Positions 57,485 to 64,000 of a stretch of DNA of 64,000 bases are shown piece by piece (within the stretch, counting starts at the first letter, position 1; each line of letters opens with the position of its first letter). The notes under the pieces are model-generated. The model had not been told where the DNA came from and made no database searches. It saw only the letters and a program-made list of their open reading frames with translations. The position numbers and the translations under genes are program-made. The stretch lies in assembly GCA_025963635.1 (NCBI GenBank), contig JAOQAK010000014.1, forward strand, positions 1 to 64,000. Reading direction: 5' to 3'. This DNA comes from Ferruginibacter sp. GTDB taxonomy: Bacteria; Bacteroidota; Bacteroidia; Chitinophagales; Chitinophagaceae.

Positions 57485-57807
57485 ATGAAAGAGGATATTG
57501 ATAGTGGGGAGGAACTTAAATTGATATGCGCCTTTATTGAATCTGTAAAAGAGGATCCAAGGATCAATACGGCGCATATCAGTTTGTACGCTTCATTGAT
57601 TAGTCACTGGAATTCAAGTGGTCATAAAATTCCGCTGCGCATATTAGCCGTGATATAATGCCAGTTTGTAAGATATCTGGTGCCGCTACCTATTGCCGGT
57701 GTATCAGGGAGTTGTGTGAGTATGATTATATACGGTACATTCCTTCGTTCAATCACTCTTTGGGGAGTTTGGTGTACTTGAAATTGCGTGACTTTGAAAT
57801 TTTATAA
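57485..57807 (+). pseudogene. Small conserved mobile-element protein, frameshifted
   Basis: The ATG at 57485 opens KEDIDSGEELKLICAFIESV, then KEDPRINTAHISLYASLISH up to a TAA near 57657. The neighbouring frame continues with IMPVCKISGAATYCRCIREL, then YDYIRYIPSFNHSLGSLVYL to the TAA at 57805-57807. Joined, this is a protein of about 107 residues of a type encoded just before excisionase-like HTH genes on Bacteroidota elements, possibly a replication- or excision-linked DNA-binding protein. The break lies near 57645-57655 and is consistent with a single-base change. Confidence 0.75.
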
Positions 57808-57829
57808 ATGAGAAATAAATGATTACTGT

Positions 57830-58111
57830 ATGGAAACTATCTTAATCCCCGTTGAAAAAGAAATAAAGCAGTGGATGAAAGAAGTATTGAAGGAATATTT
57901 TGAAGAGGTGAGATCGTCAAATAGTACAGCCATGGAAAACACTGAACCGTTGGTCTCCCGAAAAGAAATTGCTTCTTTCCTTGACATTTCTTTGGTTACG
58001 CTACACGATTGGATAAAAAGAGGGTTGCCATCTCATAAGCAAAGAGGGCGGGTTTACTTTATGCGATCTGAAGTGTTGGAACACATTAAAATGAAACAAT
58101 TGGGGAAATAA
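57830..58111 (+). CDS. Excisionase-like helix-turn-helix protein
   Basis: A 93-residue protein with a MerR/HTH_17-type DNA-binding domain at about residues 42-90: LVSRKEIASFLDISLVTLHD, WIKRGLPSHKQRGRVYF, then a short helix ending in EHIKMKQL. The N-terminal 35 residues form a charged helix (KEIKQWMKEVLKEYFEEV). Proteins of this size and fold act as recombination directionality factors of Bacteroidota integrative elements. It is the last gene before the tRNA-Val gene, as expected at the end of an element integrated there. Followed by an intrinsic terminator. Confidence 0.88.
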   Translation: METILIPVEKEIKQWMKEVLKEYFEEVRSSNSTAMENTEPLVSRKEIASFLDISLVTLHDWIKRGLPSHKQRGRVYFMRSEVLEHIKMKQLGK

Positions 58112-58134
58112 AAAAAACACTTTTTAAAATCCTT

Positions 58135-58171
58135 ATGGCAGAATCCTTTAAAGATATCTGCCATTTTTTTT
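58135..58171 (+). terminator. Intrinsic terminator after the excisionase-like gene
   Basis: ATGGCAGA (58135-58142) pairs with TCTGCCAT (58157-58164), followed by TTTTTTT. Confidence 0.85.
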
Positions 58172-58320
58172 GTTTTTTATTTCAACGAAAAATAAAACAA
58201 TGCCAACACGGGGATTAAAATCGAACAAAATTTTATTATCTTGTAAAGAGAAAAAAAATTATTAATTAGTTCTTTGCAGTTCGGTATTCATCTGAGTTTA
58301 TGCAAATTTTGCGCAAATAA

Positions 58321-58354
58321 CAAAAAAGCAGTTACGATAAAATCATAACTGCTT
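58321..58354 (-). terminator. Intrinsic terminator of the tRNA-Val gene
   Basis: On the minus strand AAGCAGTTATGAT (58354-58342) pairs with ATCGTAACTGCTT (58338-58326) with one mismatch, followed by a T-run. It begins 10 bases after the tRNA 3' end. Confidence 0.8.
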
Positions 58355-58364
58355 CATTATTAAG

Positions 58365-58439
58365 TGGGAGTTGACGGGTTCGAACCGCCGACCCTCTGCT
58401 TGTAAGGCAGATGCTCTGAACCAGCTGAGCTAAACTCCC
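58365..58439 (-). tRNA. tRNA-Val, anticodon TAC
   Basis: On the minus strand the gene begins GGGAGTTTAGCTCAGCTGG and ends AACTCCCA, giving a full acceptor stem (GGGAGTT/AACTCCC). The D arm is GCTCAGCTGGTTCAGAGC, the anticodon loop is CTTACAA (anticodon TAC) and the T arm is GGCGGTTCGAACCCGTC. 75 bases including the discriminator A. CCA is not encoded. Its 3' end faces the conjugative-element remnant. Confidence 0.96.
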
Positions 58440-58457
58440 TTTTTTTATTTCGGACTG

Positions 58458-58486
58458 CAAAGATAGGGGGTAAATTATTCCTGCAA
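58458..58486 (-). promoter_or_regulatory. Promoter of the tRNA-Val gene
   Basis: On the minus strand TTG (58486-58484), 18 bases, then TATCTTTG (58465-58458), a near-perfect TTG-N19-TAnnTTTG promoter ending 18 bases before the tRNA 5' end. Confidence 0.8.
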
Positions 58487-58587
58487 AATATTTTATGATC
58501 TTTTTGAGTGCTTTTTTAATTTGTCAACATAAACTGATTGTCCTGCCTGCTACATTAGTAATCAAATACTTTGAAATTCAGCCAACG

Positions 58588-58902
58588 CTAATTCAGCTGC
58601 AGCGCCGGCAAACGGTAAGTCTGCGAATCGTACACAAACAATTCATCGATCTCTATTGTCCAGTATTTATGTAAGGGAGTCTTAATGAGATAATCCTCCA
58701 CTTCCTGTTTGGTTAACGCATTTACAATCATCCAGCAGCGCTGCGTTTCCATACTTACCGAATAATAATCAATGGTTCCTTTGTCGATCAGGCTGTTAAT
58801 ATATAGGCGGTGCGCCGGTACCAAGCTCATAAATTCATCATCCATTTCAAAATGAATGGTCACCTGGTATTTGCTGAAGGGCTCTTCGTTTATATTTTCC
58901 AT
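58588..58902 (-). CDS. Small protein with muconolactone-isomerase/YCII-like ferredoxin fold
   Basis: About 104 residues from ATG 58902 (MENINEEPFSKYQVTIHFEM). The pattern is VTIHFEMDDEFMSLVPAHRL, then YINSLIDKGTIDYYSVS, RCWMIVNALTKQEVEDYLIK and HKYWTIEIDELFVYD. A strand, a helix with a basic pair, then strands with alternating residues suggest the dimeric alpha/beta-barrel fold of muconolactone isomerase and YCII proteins. No catalytic residue can be named. The start overlaps the end of mtaB by 13 bases, so the two are translated from one message. An alternative ATG is at 58923. Confidence 0.75.
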   Translation of the reverse strand: MENINEEPFSKYQVTIHFEMDDEFMSLVPAHRLYINSLIDKGTIDYYSVSMETQRCWMIVNALTKQEVEDYLIKTPLHKYWTIEIDELFVYDSQTYRLPALQLN

Positions 58903-60182
58903 GATACAATATTGTTTTCCCATTCCTTTTTAAACGGAGTGGTTATTTTGATATAATTATCGGTATAACCTTCCATCATACCGTTTTTATTGTGCATTTC
59001 AAATAGTACCTTTCTTGTTTCACCAATATGAAGGGCAGTGAATTGCTGCATTTTTTGATAGCTTAAGTTGCGTAACATCTTGTTGCGCTCATTTCTGACG
59101 GGTATAGGTATTGCCGGTTTCATTGTTGTAGCAAGAGTATTGGGCCTTTCAGAATAAGTAAAGACATGCAGGTAAGAAATATCAAGGTCACTCAAAAAAT
59201 CAAAGGTTTCATTGAAAAGTTCATCTGTTTCTCCCGGAAAACCAACAATTACATCCACGCCGATACAACAATGCGGCATTCTTTTTTTAATCAGCGCTAC
59301 TTTCTCCGAATATAATTCTTTTTTATAACGCCTTCTCATCAGTCCAAGGATTTTATTGGATCCGCTTTGTAAGGGAATATGAAAATGCGGCATGAACCGG
59401 TTGCTGCTACTTACAAAATCAATTATTTCATCCGAAAGCAAATTCGGTTCGATCGATGAAATACGGTATCGTTCAATGCCGGGCGCTTGATCCAGTTCTT
59501 GGATCAATTGAAAAAAATTCTCACTTTTTTTAGCGTGATTGACCCCGGGGTGCATATTGTGATTAGCTACAGGATTTCCAAAATCACCCAAATTGATCCC
59601 CGTTAAAACCACCTCCTTTACGTTGTGGTGCGCAATTTCCCTGATATTTTCGATTATATTGGCAATGGACTCACTCCGGCTTTTTCCTCTTGCCATCGGG
59701 ATGGTGCAAAAAGAGCAATTGTAATCACAGCCATCCTGCACTTTTAAGAAAACCCTGGTTCTGTCATCAACAGATCTCGACAAGGTAAATACGTTTACGT
59801 CTTCAATATCACAACTACAAATTCTTGCGCTATCGCCCTTAGTGATCTCTTTCAGGTGTTCTGAGATGTTAAATTTTTCTGCAGCGCCCAACACAAGATC
59901 AACACCTGGAATCGCCGCAATCTCAACCGGTTTCAATTGTGCATAACAGCCGGTAATTACTACGATTGCTTCAGGCGCTTTCCGTTGTATCCGCCTTACC
60001 AGCATCCTGCATTCTTTGTCGGCGTTTTCTGTGACGGAACAGGAATTGATGACATACACATCGGCTACTTCATCAAAGTCCTTTCTCGTAAATCCATCTT
60101 TTTCCAAAAGCCTCCCGATGGTGGAAGTTTCAGAAAAGTTCAGTTTACAACCCAATGTATGTAATGCAACTGTTTTGCTCAT
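58890..60182 (-). CDS. mtaB: tRNA t6A37 methylthiotransferase MtaB (radical SAM)
   Basis: A 430-residue enzyme that methylthiolates t6A at position 37 of tRNAs reading ANN codons. The N-terminal UPF0004 domain has the three cluster-binding Cys in HTLGCKLNFSE, NSCSVTENADKE and TGCYAQ. The radical-SAM domain has DGCDYNCSFCTIPMARG, which contains the CxxxCxxC iron-sulfur motif. LHIPLQSGSNKILGLMRRRY, DVIVGFPGETDELF and YSERPNTLA complete the family pattern. A TRAM-like C-terminus follows. The frame is open upstream to 60332, but the family begins with SKTVALHTLGCKLN. A -7 promoter element at 60188-60195 also leaves room only for the ATG at 60182. Confidence 0.93.
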   Translation of the reverse strand: MSKTVALHTLGCKLNFSETSTIGRLLEKDGFTRKDFDEVADVYVINSCSVTENADKECRMLVRRIQRKAPEAIVVITGCYAQLKPVEIAAIPGVDLVLGAAEKFNISEHLKEITKGDSARICSCDIEDVNVFTLSRSVDDRTRVFLKVQDGCDYNCSFCTIPMARGKSRSESIANIIENIREIAHHNVKEVVLTGINLGDFGNPVANHNMHPGVNHAKKSENFFQLIQELDQAPGIERYRISSIEPNLLSDEIIDFVSSSNRFMPHFHIPLQSGSNKILGLMRRRYKKELYSEKVALIKKRMPHCCIGVDVIVGFPGETDELFNETFDFLSDLDISYLHVFTYSERPNTLATTMKPAIPIPVRNERNKMLRNLSYQKMQQFTALHIGETRKVLFEMHNKNGMMEGYTDNYIKITTPFKKEWENNIVSWKI

Positions 60183-60187
60183 TGTTG

Positions 60188-60195
60188 CAAAGATA
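60188..60195 (-). promoter_or_regulatory. -7 promoter element of mtaB, implying a leaderless or very short leader
   Basis: On the minus strand TATCTTTG ends 6 bases before the mtaB ATG. No good TTG is present at -33. It supports the 60182 start and suggests transcription begins at or within a few bases of the start codon. Confidence 0.5.
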
Positions 60196-60403
60196 GGCTG
60201 ACTGCTTAAAATTTCCGCCCACGGATAGTTCTTTTTGAGGTGAGCTGTTAGGGTGCCATACCGGTATTTATTACGATAGCGGTAATTATTGCCTATAAAT
60301 AACTGAACTGTTTGAATAAAATGTTTGAACATTTACTAACCATGCCAAAATAAATATCATTGGGGAAAGCTTCTTTCATTTACATTAGCAGCCTGATTAA
60401 CCC

Positions 60404-60823
60404 ATGACAAAGAAATATCTTCCATTTATTGTGCTGCTTGCTGCGGGGCTGCTGCTTTTTTATATTAAAAAAAATCAGCGGGGAAATGCCCCGGTCAGGC
60501 ATTCGCCTGACATTACAATACCTGTTGTTACCAACGAAGAATTTAACAGGAAACCTCATACAATCATCTATTCAAAGCATGCCCGATGCCGTATGGATTG
60601 CAGGCATATCGATGAGAGTGAAGTGCTGGAGGTGTTACAAAACGGGCAATTAAACTATGAAAAGATTGGGCAAAACGAAAAGGGTAAAACTTTCCCTCTT
60701 GAAGGGATTACACGTGACCGCCAAAATGTACGCATCGTGTTTGCACCGAAGGAAGATGACCTGGTGGTAGTAACTGTAATTGACCTTGACAGGGATTGGG
60801 ATTGCAATTGCAAAGACCCTTAA
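60404..60823 (+). CDS. DUF4258 domain protein with N-terminal membrane segment
   Basis: A 139-residue protein: one hydrophobic N-terminal helix (FIVLLAAGLLLFYI), a linker, then a DUF4258 domain. The domain shows TIIYSKHARCRMDCRHIDES, EVLEVLQNGQLNYEKIG, FPLEGITRDRQNVRIVFAPK and LVVVTVIDLDRDWDC. DUF4258 is related to toxin-type RNase folds (BrnT/RelE-like), but a membrane-anchored, solitary form without an antitoxin partner argues against a toxin role. Function unknown. Confidence 0.8.
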   Translation: MTKKYLPFIVLLAAGLLLFYIKKNQRGNAPVRHSPDITIPVVTNEEFNRKPHTIIYSKHARCRMDCRHIDESEVLEVLQNGQLNYEKIGQNEKGKTFPLEGITRDRQNVRIVFAPKEDDLVVVTVIDLDRDWDCNCKDP

Positions 60824-60926
60824 ATCTTAATCGTTTATAAAAGAAAACGATCTACTTTTACGAAGAATATCTCCGGCGCCTTTTTAGACCTTTAACGACA
60901 ACAAAATTTCCCCTCGGGGATATGAT

Positions 60927-62438
60927 ATGAAAATAAAATCTTTTTTTGCCAAGCCTTTTGCAGCCTATATACACAAGCAGATAAAAAAAGGAATGGAGAC
61001 AGCTGAAGAAGACCAGCAATCCATTTTCAATCAGTTAATAAAAACGGGTACTAAAACGTACTTCGGAATAGAACACGGGTTTGAAAATATTAAATCTTAC
61101 GAAGATTTTGTAAAACAGGTTCCCATCAGGGATTACGAAGACTTCAAACCCTATATCGAAAAAATTAAGCAAGGCAAACACAATGTTTTATGGAAAGGTC
61201 AGCCAATCTATTTTGCCAAAACGAGCGGGACAACCAGCGGTGTAAAATACATTCCAATCAGCAAAGATTCTATCGACAATCATATCAACACAGCCCGCAA
61301 TGCGTTATTGTGCTATATCGCTGAAACCGGTAACACCCAATTCGCAAGTGGCAAACTTATCTTTTTGAGTGGTTCACCTGAGTTGGAACGGGTAGGGGGC
61401 ATCCCTACGGGACGATTGAGCGGCATTGTGAACCACCACGTACCAAAATACCTGCGGTCGAACCAGCTGCCCTCCTATGAAACCAATTGCATTGAGGAAT
61501 GGGAAGAAAAATTGGATAAAATAGTTGCAGAAACCATTCACCAGGACATGGCCCTGATCAGCGGCATTCCACCATGGATGCAGATGTATTTTGACCGGTT
61601 GCATGAAAAGAGCGGCAAAAAGATAGGTGAATTGTTTCCCAATTTCAGCGTAATGGTGCAGGGCGGTGTAAACTTTGAACCGTACAAAGCCAAGTTGTTT
61701 GAAAGCATCGGCAGAAAAGTGGATTGCATAGAACTCTACCCGGCCAGTGAGGGCTTTTTTGCTTTCCAGGATTCTCAGAAAGCAGCTGGTCTTCTTTTAA
61801 ATACTAACAGCGGGATATTCTTCGAATTTGTACCGGCTGCGGAAATATTCGACGCGGCTCCCACCAGGTTATCATTGAAAGATGTTAAAGTAGGAGAAAA
61901 TTACGCACTGATCATAAACAACAATGCAGGCTTGTGGGGCTACAATATCGGCGATACGATTAAGTTTCTATCGGTGAAGCCTTACCGGATCGTTGTCACC
62001 GGCAGAACGAAACATTTTATATCGGCATTTGGCGAGCATGTGATTGGCGAAGAGGTGGAAGCAGCCCTGATGGAAGCGGCAGCGGAAGAAAATATTCACA
62101 TTACCGAATTTACCGTTGCACCATTCATTGCACGGGACGGTACCAAAAGTTACCATGAGTGGATGATTGAGTTTGAAAACATACCAACCAATATAGAGGT
62201 ATTTGCCAAGAAGGTAGATGATAATTTACGCTCAAAAAATGTATACTACGACGACCTGGTTGGCGGCAAGATCCTGGATCAACTCCATATTTCCGTAGTT
62301 AAAAAGAATGGTTTTATAGATTACATGAAAAGCATTGGTAAACTTGGCGGGCAAAATAAAGTTCCCAGGTTAAGTAATGACCGGAAAATCGCTGATGAAT
62401 TAAAGGAGTGGGTTAGTACTTTCTCTGCGGCCGGTTAA
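60927..62438 (+). CDS. GH3 auxin-responsive-promoter-family protein (acyl-adenylate/thioester-forming enzyme)
   Basis: A 503-residue member of the bacterial GH3 family, related to plant acyl-acid amido synthetases of the ANL adenylating superfamily. Conserved blocks: VPIRDYEDFKPYIEKIKQGK, ATP-loop-like YFAKTSGTTSGVKYIPIS near residue 95, YPASEGFFAFQ near 270, YALIINNNAGLWGYNIGDTI near 330, and VTGRTKHFISAFGEHV near 355. A C-terminal swinging domain follows. It would activate a carboxylate with ATP; the amine or acyl partner in Bacteroidota is not known. Common housekeeping-type gene in this phylum, standing alone here. Confidence 0.88.
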   Translation: MKIKSFFAKPFAAYIHKQIKKGMETAEEDQQSIFNQLIKTGTKTYFGIEHGFENIKSYEDFVKQVPIRDYEDFKPYIEKIKQGKHNVLWKGQPIYFAKTSGTTSGVKYIPISKDSIDNHINTARNALLCYIAETGNTQFASGKLIFLSGSPELERVGGIPTGRLSGIVNHHVPKYLRSNQLPSYETNCIEEWEEKLDKIVAETIHQDMALISGIPPWMQMYFDRLHEKSGKKIGELFPNFSVMVQGGVNFEPYKAKLFESIGRKVDCIELYPASEGFFAFQDSQKAAGLLLNTNSGIFFEFVPAAEIFDAAPTRLSLKDVKVGENYALIINNNAGLWGYNIGDTIKFLSVKPYRIVVTGRTKHFISAFGEHVIGEEVEAALMEAAAEENIHITEFTVAPFIARDGTKSYHEWMIEFENIPTNIEVFAKKVDDNLRSKNVYYDDLVGGKILDQLHISVVKKNGFIDYMKSIGKLGGQNKVPRLSNDRKIADELKEWVSTFSAAG

Positions 62439-62682
62439 TTAAAACAAGCCAGGGTAGTATCTAATTTCTTGTACAAATAATGCCGACGCAAAATCCTCAT
62501 TATTACTGTAGCAACTGCACTCTTATCACATCCACCTGTTCTTCAAGATACTTCGATCCAGGCTATTGTATCCGCCGCTTTTGAAAAGTCCTAAAAAGAA
62601 ACACTCTCCCCTAACACTGCCGCGTTGCTAAACTGCCTGTAAAAAAATTACTATTAGGCGCAAATTTTATCTAAACTTTTCG
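62439..62682. other. Gene-free spacer before the arginine operon promoter
   Basis: About 240 bp without ORF or repeat of note. Confidence 0.5.
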
Positions 62683-62711
62683 TTGTAAAGTTGGAAAATA
62701 GCTTAGTTTTG
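62683..62711 (+). promoter_or_regulatory. Promoter of the arginine leader and acetyltransferase-argG operon
   Basis: TTG (62683-62685), 18 bases, then TAGTTTTG (62704-62711), matching TTG-N19-TAnnTTTG. The predicted start near 62718 leaves a leader of about 230 bases before the acetyltransferase, long enough to contain the leader peptide and its hairpins. Confidence 0.7.
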
Positions 62712-62736
62712 CGCAATTCTTTACAATACTTATAAA

Positions 62737-62847
62737 GTGAATCATTTAAATCAATATAGCGCAAAGGTAATCAGCCAATCAGTTGGTACGATTGATGCTT
62801 TTATTGTGATGCCAAATACTTCATCCCGACGCCGACCTGGTTGCTGA
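62737..62847 (+). CDS. Candidate arginine leader peptide (ends Arg-Arg-Arg-Pro-Gly-Cys)
   Basis: A 36-codon ORF from GTG 62737, or a 12-codon version from ATG 62809 (MPNTSSRRRPGC). The end is Ser-Ser-Arg(CGA)-Arg(CGC)-Arg(CGA)-Pro-Gly-Cys-TGA. It lies about 20 bases after the predicted transcription start and about 100 bases before the gene of an acetyltransferase that precedes argG. Three consecutive Arg codons, read at a rate that depends on charged tRNA-Arg, are what a ribosome-mediated attenuator for arginine synthesis needs. The stop codon lies in the left arm of a hairpin. The peptide itself has no signal or family; its role is inferred from position and codons. Confidence 0.6.
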   Translation: MNHLNQYSAKVISQSVGTIDAFIVMPNTSSRRRPGC

Positions 62848-62900
62848 TAGGCCGAGCACTTAAACATGCCCCTGTCAGTGAAAAAATCTCCAAAACCGGG
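62836..62900 (+). promoter_or_regulatory. Putative arginine attenuator: two mutually exclusive pairings over the leader-peptide stop codon
   Basis: Hairpin 1: TTGCTGATAGG (62841-62851) with CCTGTCAGTGA (62871-62881), 11 pairs including three G-U. Pairing 2: CCTGGTT (62836-62842), the Pro-Gly codons just after the Arg triplet, with AACCGGG (62894-62900). They compete at 62841-62842. A ribosome stalled on the Arg codons or finishing at the stop would affect them differently. No U-tract follows, so control could act on Rho access or on translation of the acetyltransferase instead of intrinsic termination. Confidence 0.4.
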
Positions 62901-62945
62901 CTCTTTCAAAATTATTTTCTAACATTTTATTTCAATTACATACAA

Positions 62946-63647
62946 TTGGAAACAAATAACATTATAATCAGGGTGGCATCACCCGATGACAGCCATTACG
63001 CTGCCACAATTACACAGGAAATGGAATCTTCCGCAAAAGCACGCGGTACGGGTATTGCTAAAAGATCGCCTGAATATATCGAAAGGAAGATCAGGGAAGG
63101 CAAATCGGTCATTGCAGTATCCACCGGAGGTGAATGGATAGGCTTTTGTTATATCGAAGCATGGGGACATGACGAGTTTGTTGCAAACAGTGGGTTAATC
63201 GTAGCTCCGGCATACCGTAAAAGCGGCGTTGCCAAACAGATCAAGAGAAGGATCTTCGACCTGTCGAGGGAAAAATATCCTACTGCAAAAATATTCGGGC
63301 TAACCACCGGCCTGGCCGTAATGAAAATCAACTCCGATCTTGGATATGAACCCGTTACTTATTCGGAGTTAACTGATGATGAAGAATTTTGGGCAGGGTG
63401 TAAAAGTTGTGTCAATTACGACATTTTAATGAGTAAGGAACGAAAAAATTGCATGTGTACGGCAATGTTGTACGATCCCGCTGATCATTTTGAGCCGGAA
63501 GAAACCAAAGAAGACTTTAAGCAGAATTCAAAATTATACGAACGGTTTATGAAAATTAAACAGAGCCGCTTGTTAAACTTTTTTAAGAAGAAAGAACGGG
63601 GTGGCAGTATTGCAAAATCGTTGATGAAAATGTTTATGGTTCACTAA
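62946..63647 (+). CDS. GNAT-family N-acetyltransferase of the arginine operon
   Basis: About 233 residues starting at the TTG 62946 (ETNNIIIRVASPDDSHYAAT). The frame is open farther up through another TTG at 62841, but that part is the leader hairpin and resembles nothing. GNAT features: a substrate helix with TITQEMESSAKARGTGIA, GEWIGFCYIEAWGHDEFVAN, the acetyl-CoA loop SGLIVAPAYRKSGVAKQIKR, and AVMKINSDLGYEPV. A C-terminal part holds a Cys-rich stretch (CKSCVNYDIL, KNCMCTAMLYDP). It precedes argG by 124 bp. In Bacteroidota without classical ArgA, such a GNAT beside argG may supply N-acetylglutamate or another acetylated arginine precursor; this role is inferred from position only. Confidence 0.85.
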   Translation: METNNIIIRVASPDDSHYAATITQEMESSAKARGTGIAKRSPEYIERKIREGKSVIAVSTGGEWIGFCYIEAWGHDEFVANSGLIVAPAYRKSGVAKQIKRRIFDLSREKYPTAKIFGLTTGLAVMKINSDLGYEPVTYSELTDDEEFWAGCKSCVNYDILMSKERKNCMCTAMLYDPADHFEPEETKEDFKQNSKLYERFMKIKQSRLLNFFKKKERGGSIAKSLMKMFMVH

Positions 63648-63771
63648 GCGAATGGATAAACGCGGCGAAGCTTAGTGCCCAGCTCTTTTACAAACAAAAA
63701 CTATAATAAACCCGTTGAATGCTCAACCTGCAATTTTCACCATTCACCATTGACCATTCACCAATTAAACT

Positions 63772-64000
63772 ATGGAAAATATAAATACGATCGTCGATGA
63801 TACATTGCCAGCTGTGGAAACCTCGCCGGCAGAACCCGTTAAAACTTCAGTTGTTTTGGGCTTTAGCGGCGGTTTGGATACTTCTTACTGCGTAAAATGG
63901 CTCACCCTGGAGAAGGGGTATGATGTTCATTCTGTTGTAGTAAATACAGGAGGTTTTTCAGAAGAAGAATTAAAGCAGATCGAGGCGCATGCATACAAAC
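63772..64000 (+). CDS. argG: Argininosuccinate synthase, 5' part (runs out of the window)
   Basis: From ATG 63772 the first 76 residues are seen: an N-terminal extension of about 25 residues, then VVLGFSGGLDTSYCVKWLTL with the ATP-pyrophosphatase P-loop SGGLDTS, and YDVHSVVVNTGGFSEEEL. This identifies argininosuccinate synthase, which joins citrulline and aspartate using ATP. It follows the acetyltransferase in the same direction and is probably under the same leader. The spacer contains CACCATT/GACCATT direct repeats (63739-63761) and no separate promoter was found. Confidence 0.93.
   Translation, partial: MENINTIVDDTLPAVETSPAEPVKTSVVLGFSGGLDTSYCVKWLTLEKGYDVHSVVVNTGGFSEEELKQIEAHAYK

Noticed and set aside
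60404..60823. DUF4258 protein as a toxin of a toxin-antitoxin pair
   Set aside because: It has a membrane anchor and no small partner gene on either side; the neighbours are housekeeping genes.
1..64000. CRISPR array
   Set aside because: No regularly spaced repeats of 25-40 bases and no cas-like gene were seen on either strand.

Overview
The window reads as chromosomal DNA of a Bacteroidota bacterium, most likely a Chitinophagaceae-type soil or freshwater saprophyte. The reasons are two SusC/SusD pairs, TAnnTTTG-type promoters instead of strong Shine-Dalgarno sites, Bacteroidota-type mobile genes (traM/traN, DUF6943, DUF932), a bacterial GH3-family protein, an MtaB methylthiotransferase, and moderate to low GC. 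Family calls come from recognising motifs by eye; no database was searched.

Layout. 1-4380 is a graveyard of mobile DNA: an IS66 tnpB fragment, a tyrosine recombinase gene fused at its stop codon to a decayed IS21 element, a fragment of a repeat adhesin, and the 3' end of an IS1595-type transposase. 4663-15865 is a sugar-release and L-fucose locus: GH36 alpha-galactosidase, GH95 alpha-fucosidase, a divergent AraC regulator, an SGNH esterase, L-fuconate dehydratase, a sodium/sugar symporter and an SDR resembling the L-fucose dehydrogenase HSD17B14. 16405-29603 holds SusC, SusD, two CRTAC1-like FG-GAP/UnbV lipoproteins and a vanadium-haloperoxidase/PAP2 lipoprotein, the last three with overlapping start and stop codons. 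29822-33433 carries a broken GH71/99-like gene, a small secreted protein, an S74-type autoprocessing protein and an NTF2-like protein.

33434-39400 is gene-poor and foreign-looking: an AT-rich TonB receptor gene inside long non-coding stretches, a DUF6943 gene with an in-frame amber codon, a possible structured RNA, and small phage- or plasmid-like ORFs. 39719-52005 is a ribose/nucleoside utilisation locus: helical-repeat protein, ribokinase, GRP sugar transporter, SusC, SusD, ADP-ribosylglycohydrolase, and a protein with an FGE-like fold lacking the catalytic cysteines, followed by a partial duplicate of the ADP-ribosylglycohydrolase gene.

52271-58111 is the remnant of an integrative conjugative element lying against the 3' end of tRNA-Val. 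It has a frameshifted DUF932 gene, a traM fragment, a complete IS4-like element (1321 bp, 17-bp inverted repeats, 9-bp target duplication) inserted at the traN start codon, a frameshifted traN, an unknown tra-linked gene, another frameshifted gene and an excisionase-like HTH gene. Beyond the tRNA is ordinary chromosome: a small isomerase-like gene and mtaB, a DUF4258 gene, a GH3-family gene, and the start of an arginine operon (GNAT acetyltransferase, then argG, cut by the window end).

The most interesting item is upstream of that arginine operon. Between a good promoter and the acetyltransferase gene lies a short ORF (62737-62847) ending Ser-Ser-Arg-Arg-Arg-Pro-Gly-Cys-stop. Its stop codon lies inside a hairpin arm, and a competing pairing covers the last codons. 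This looks like an arginine-sensing leader peptide/attenuator with no obvious U-tract terminator.
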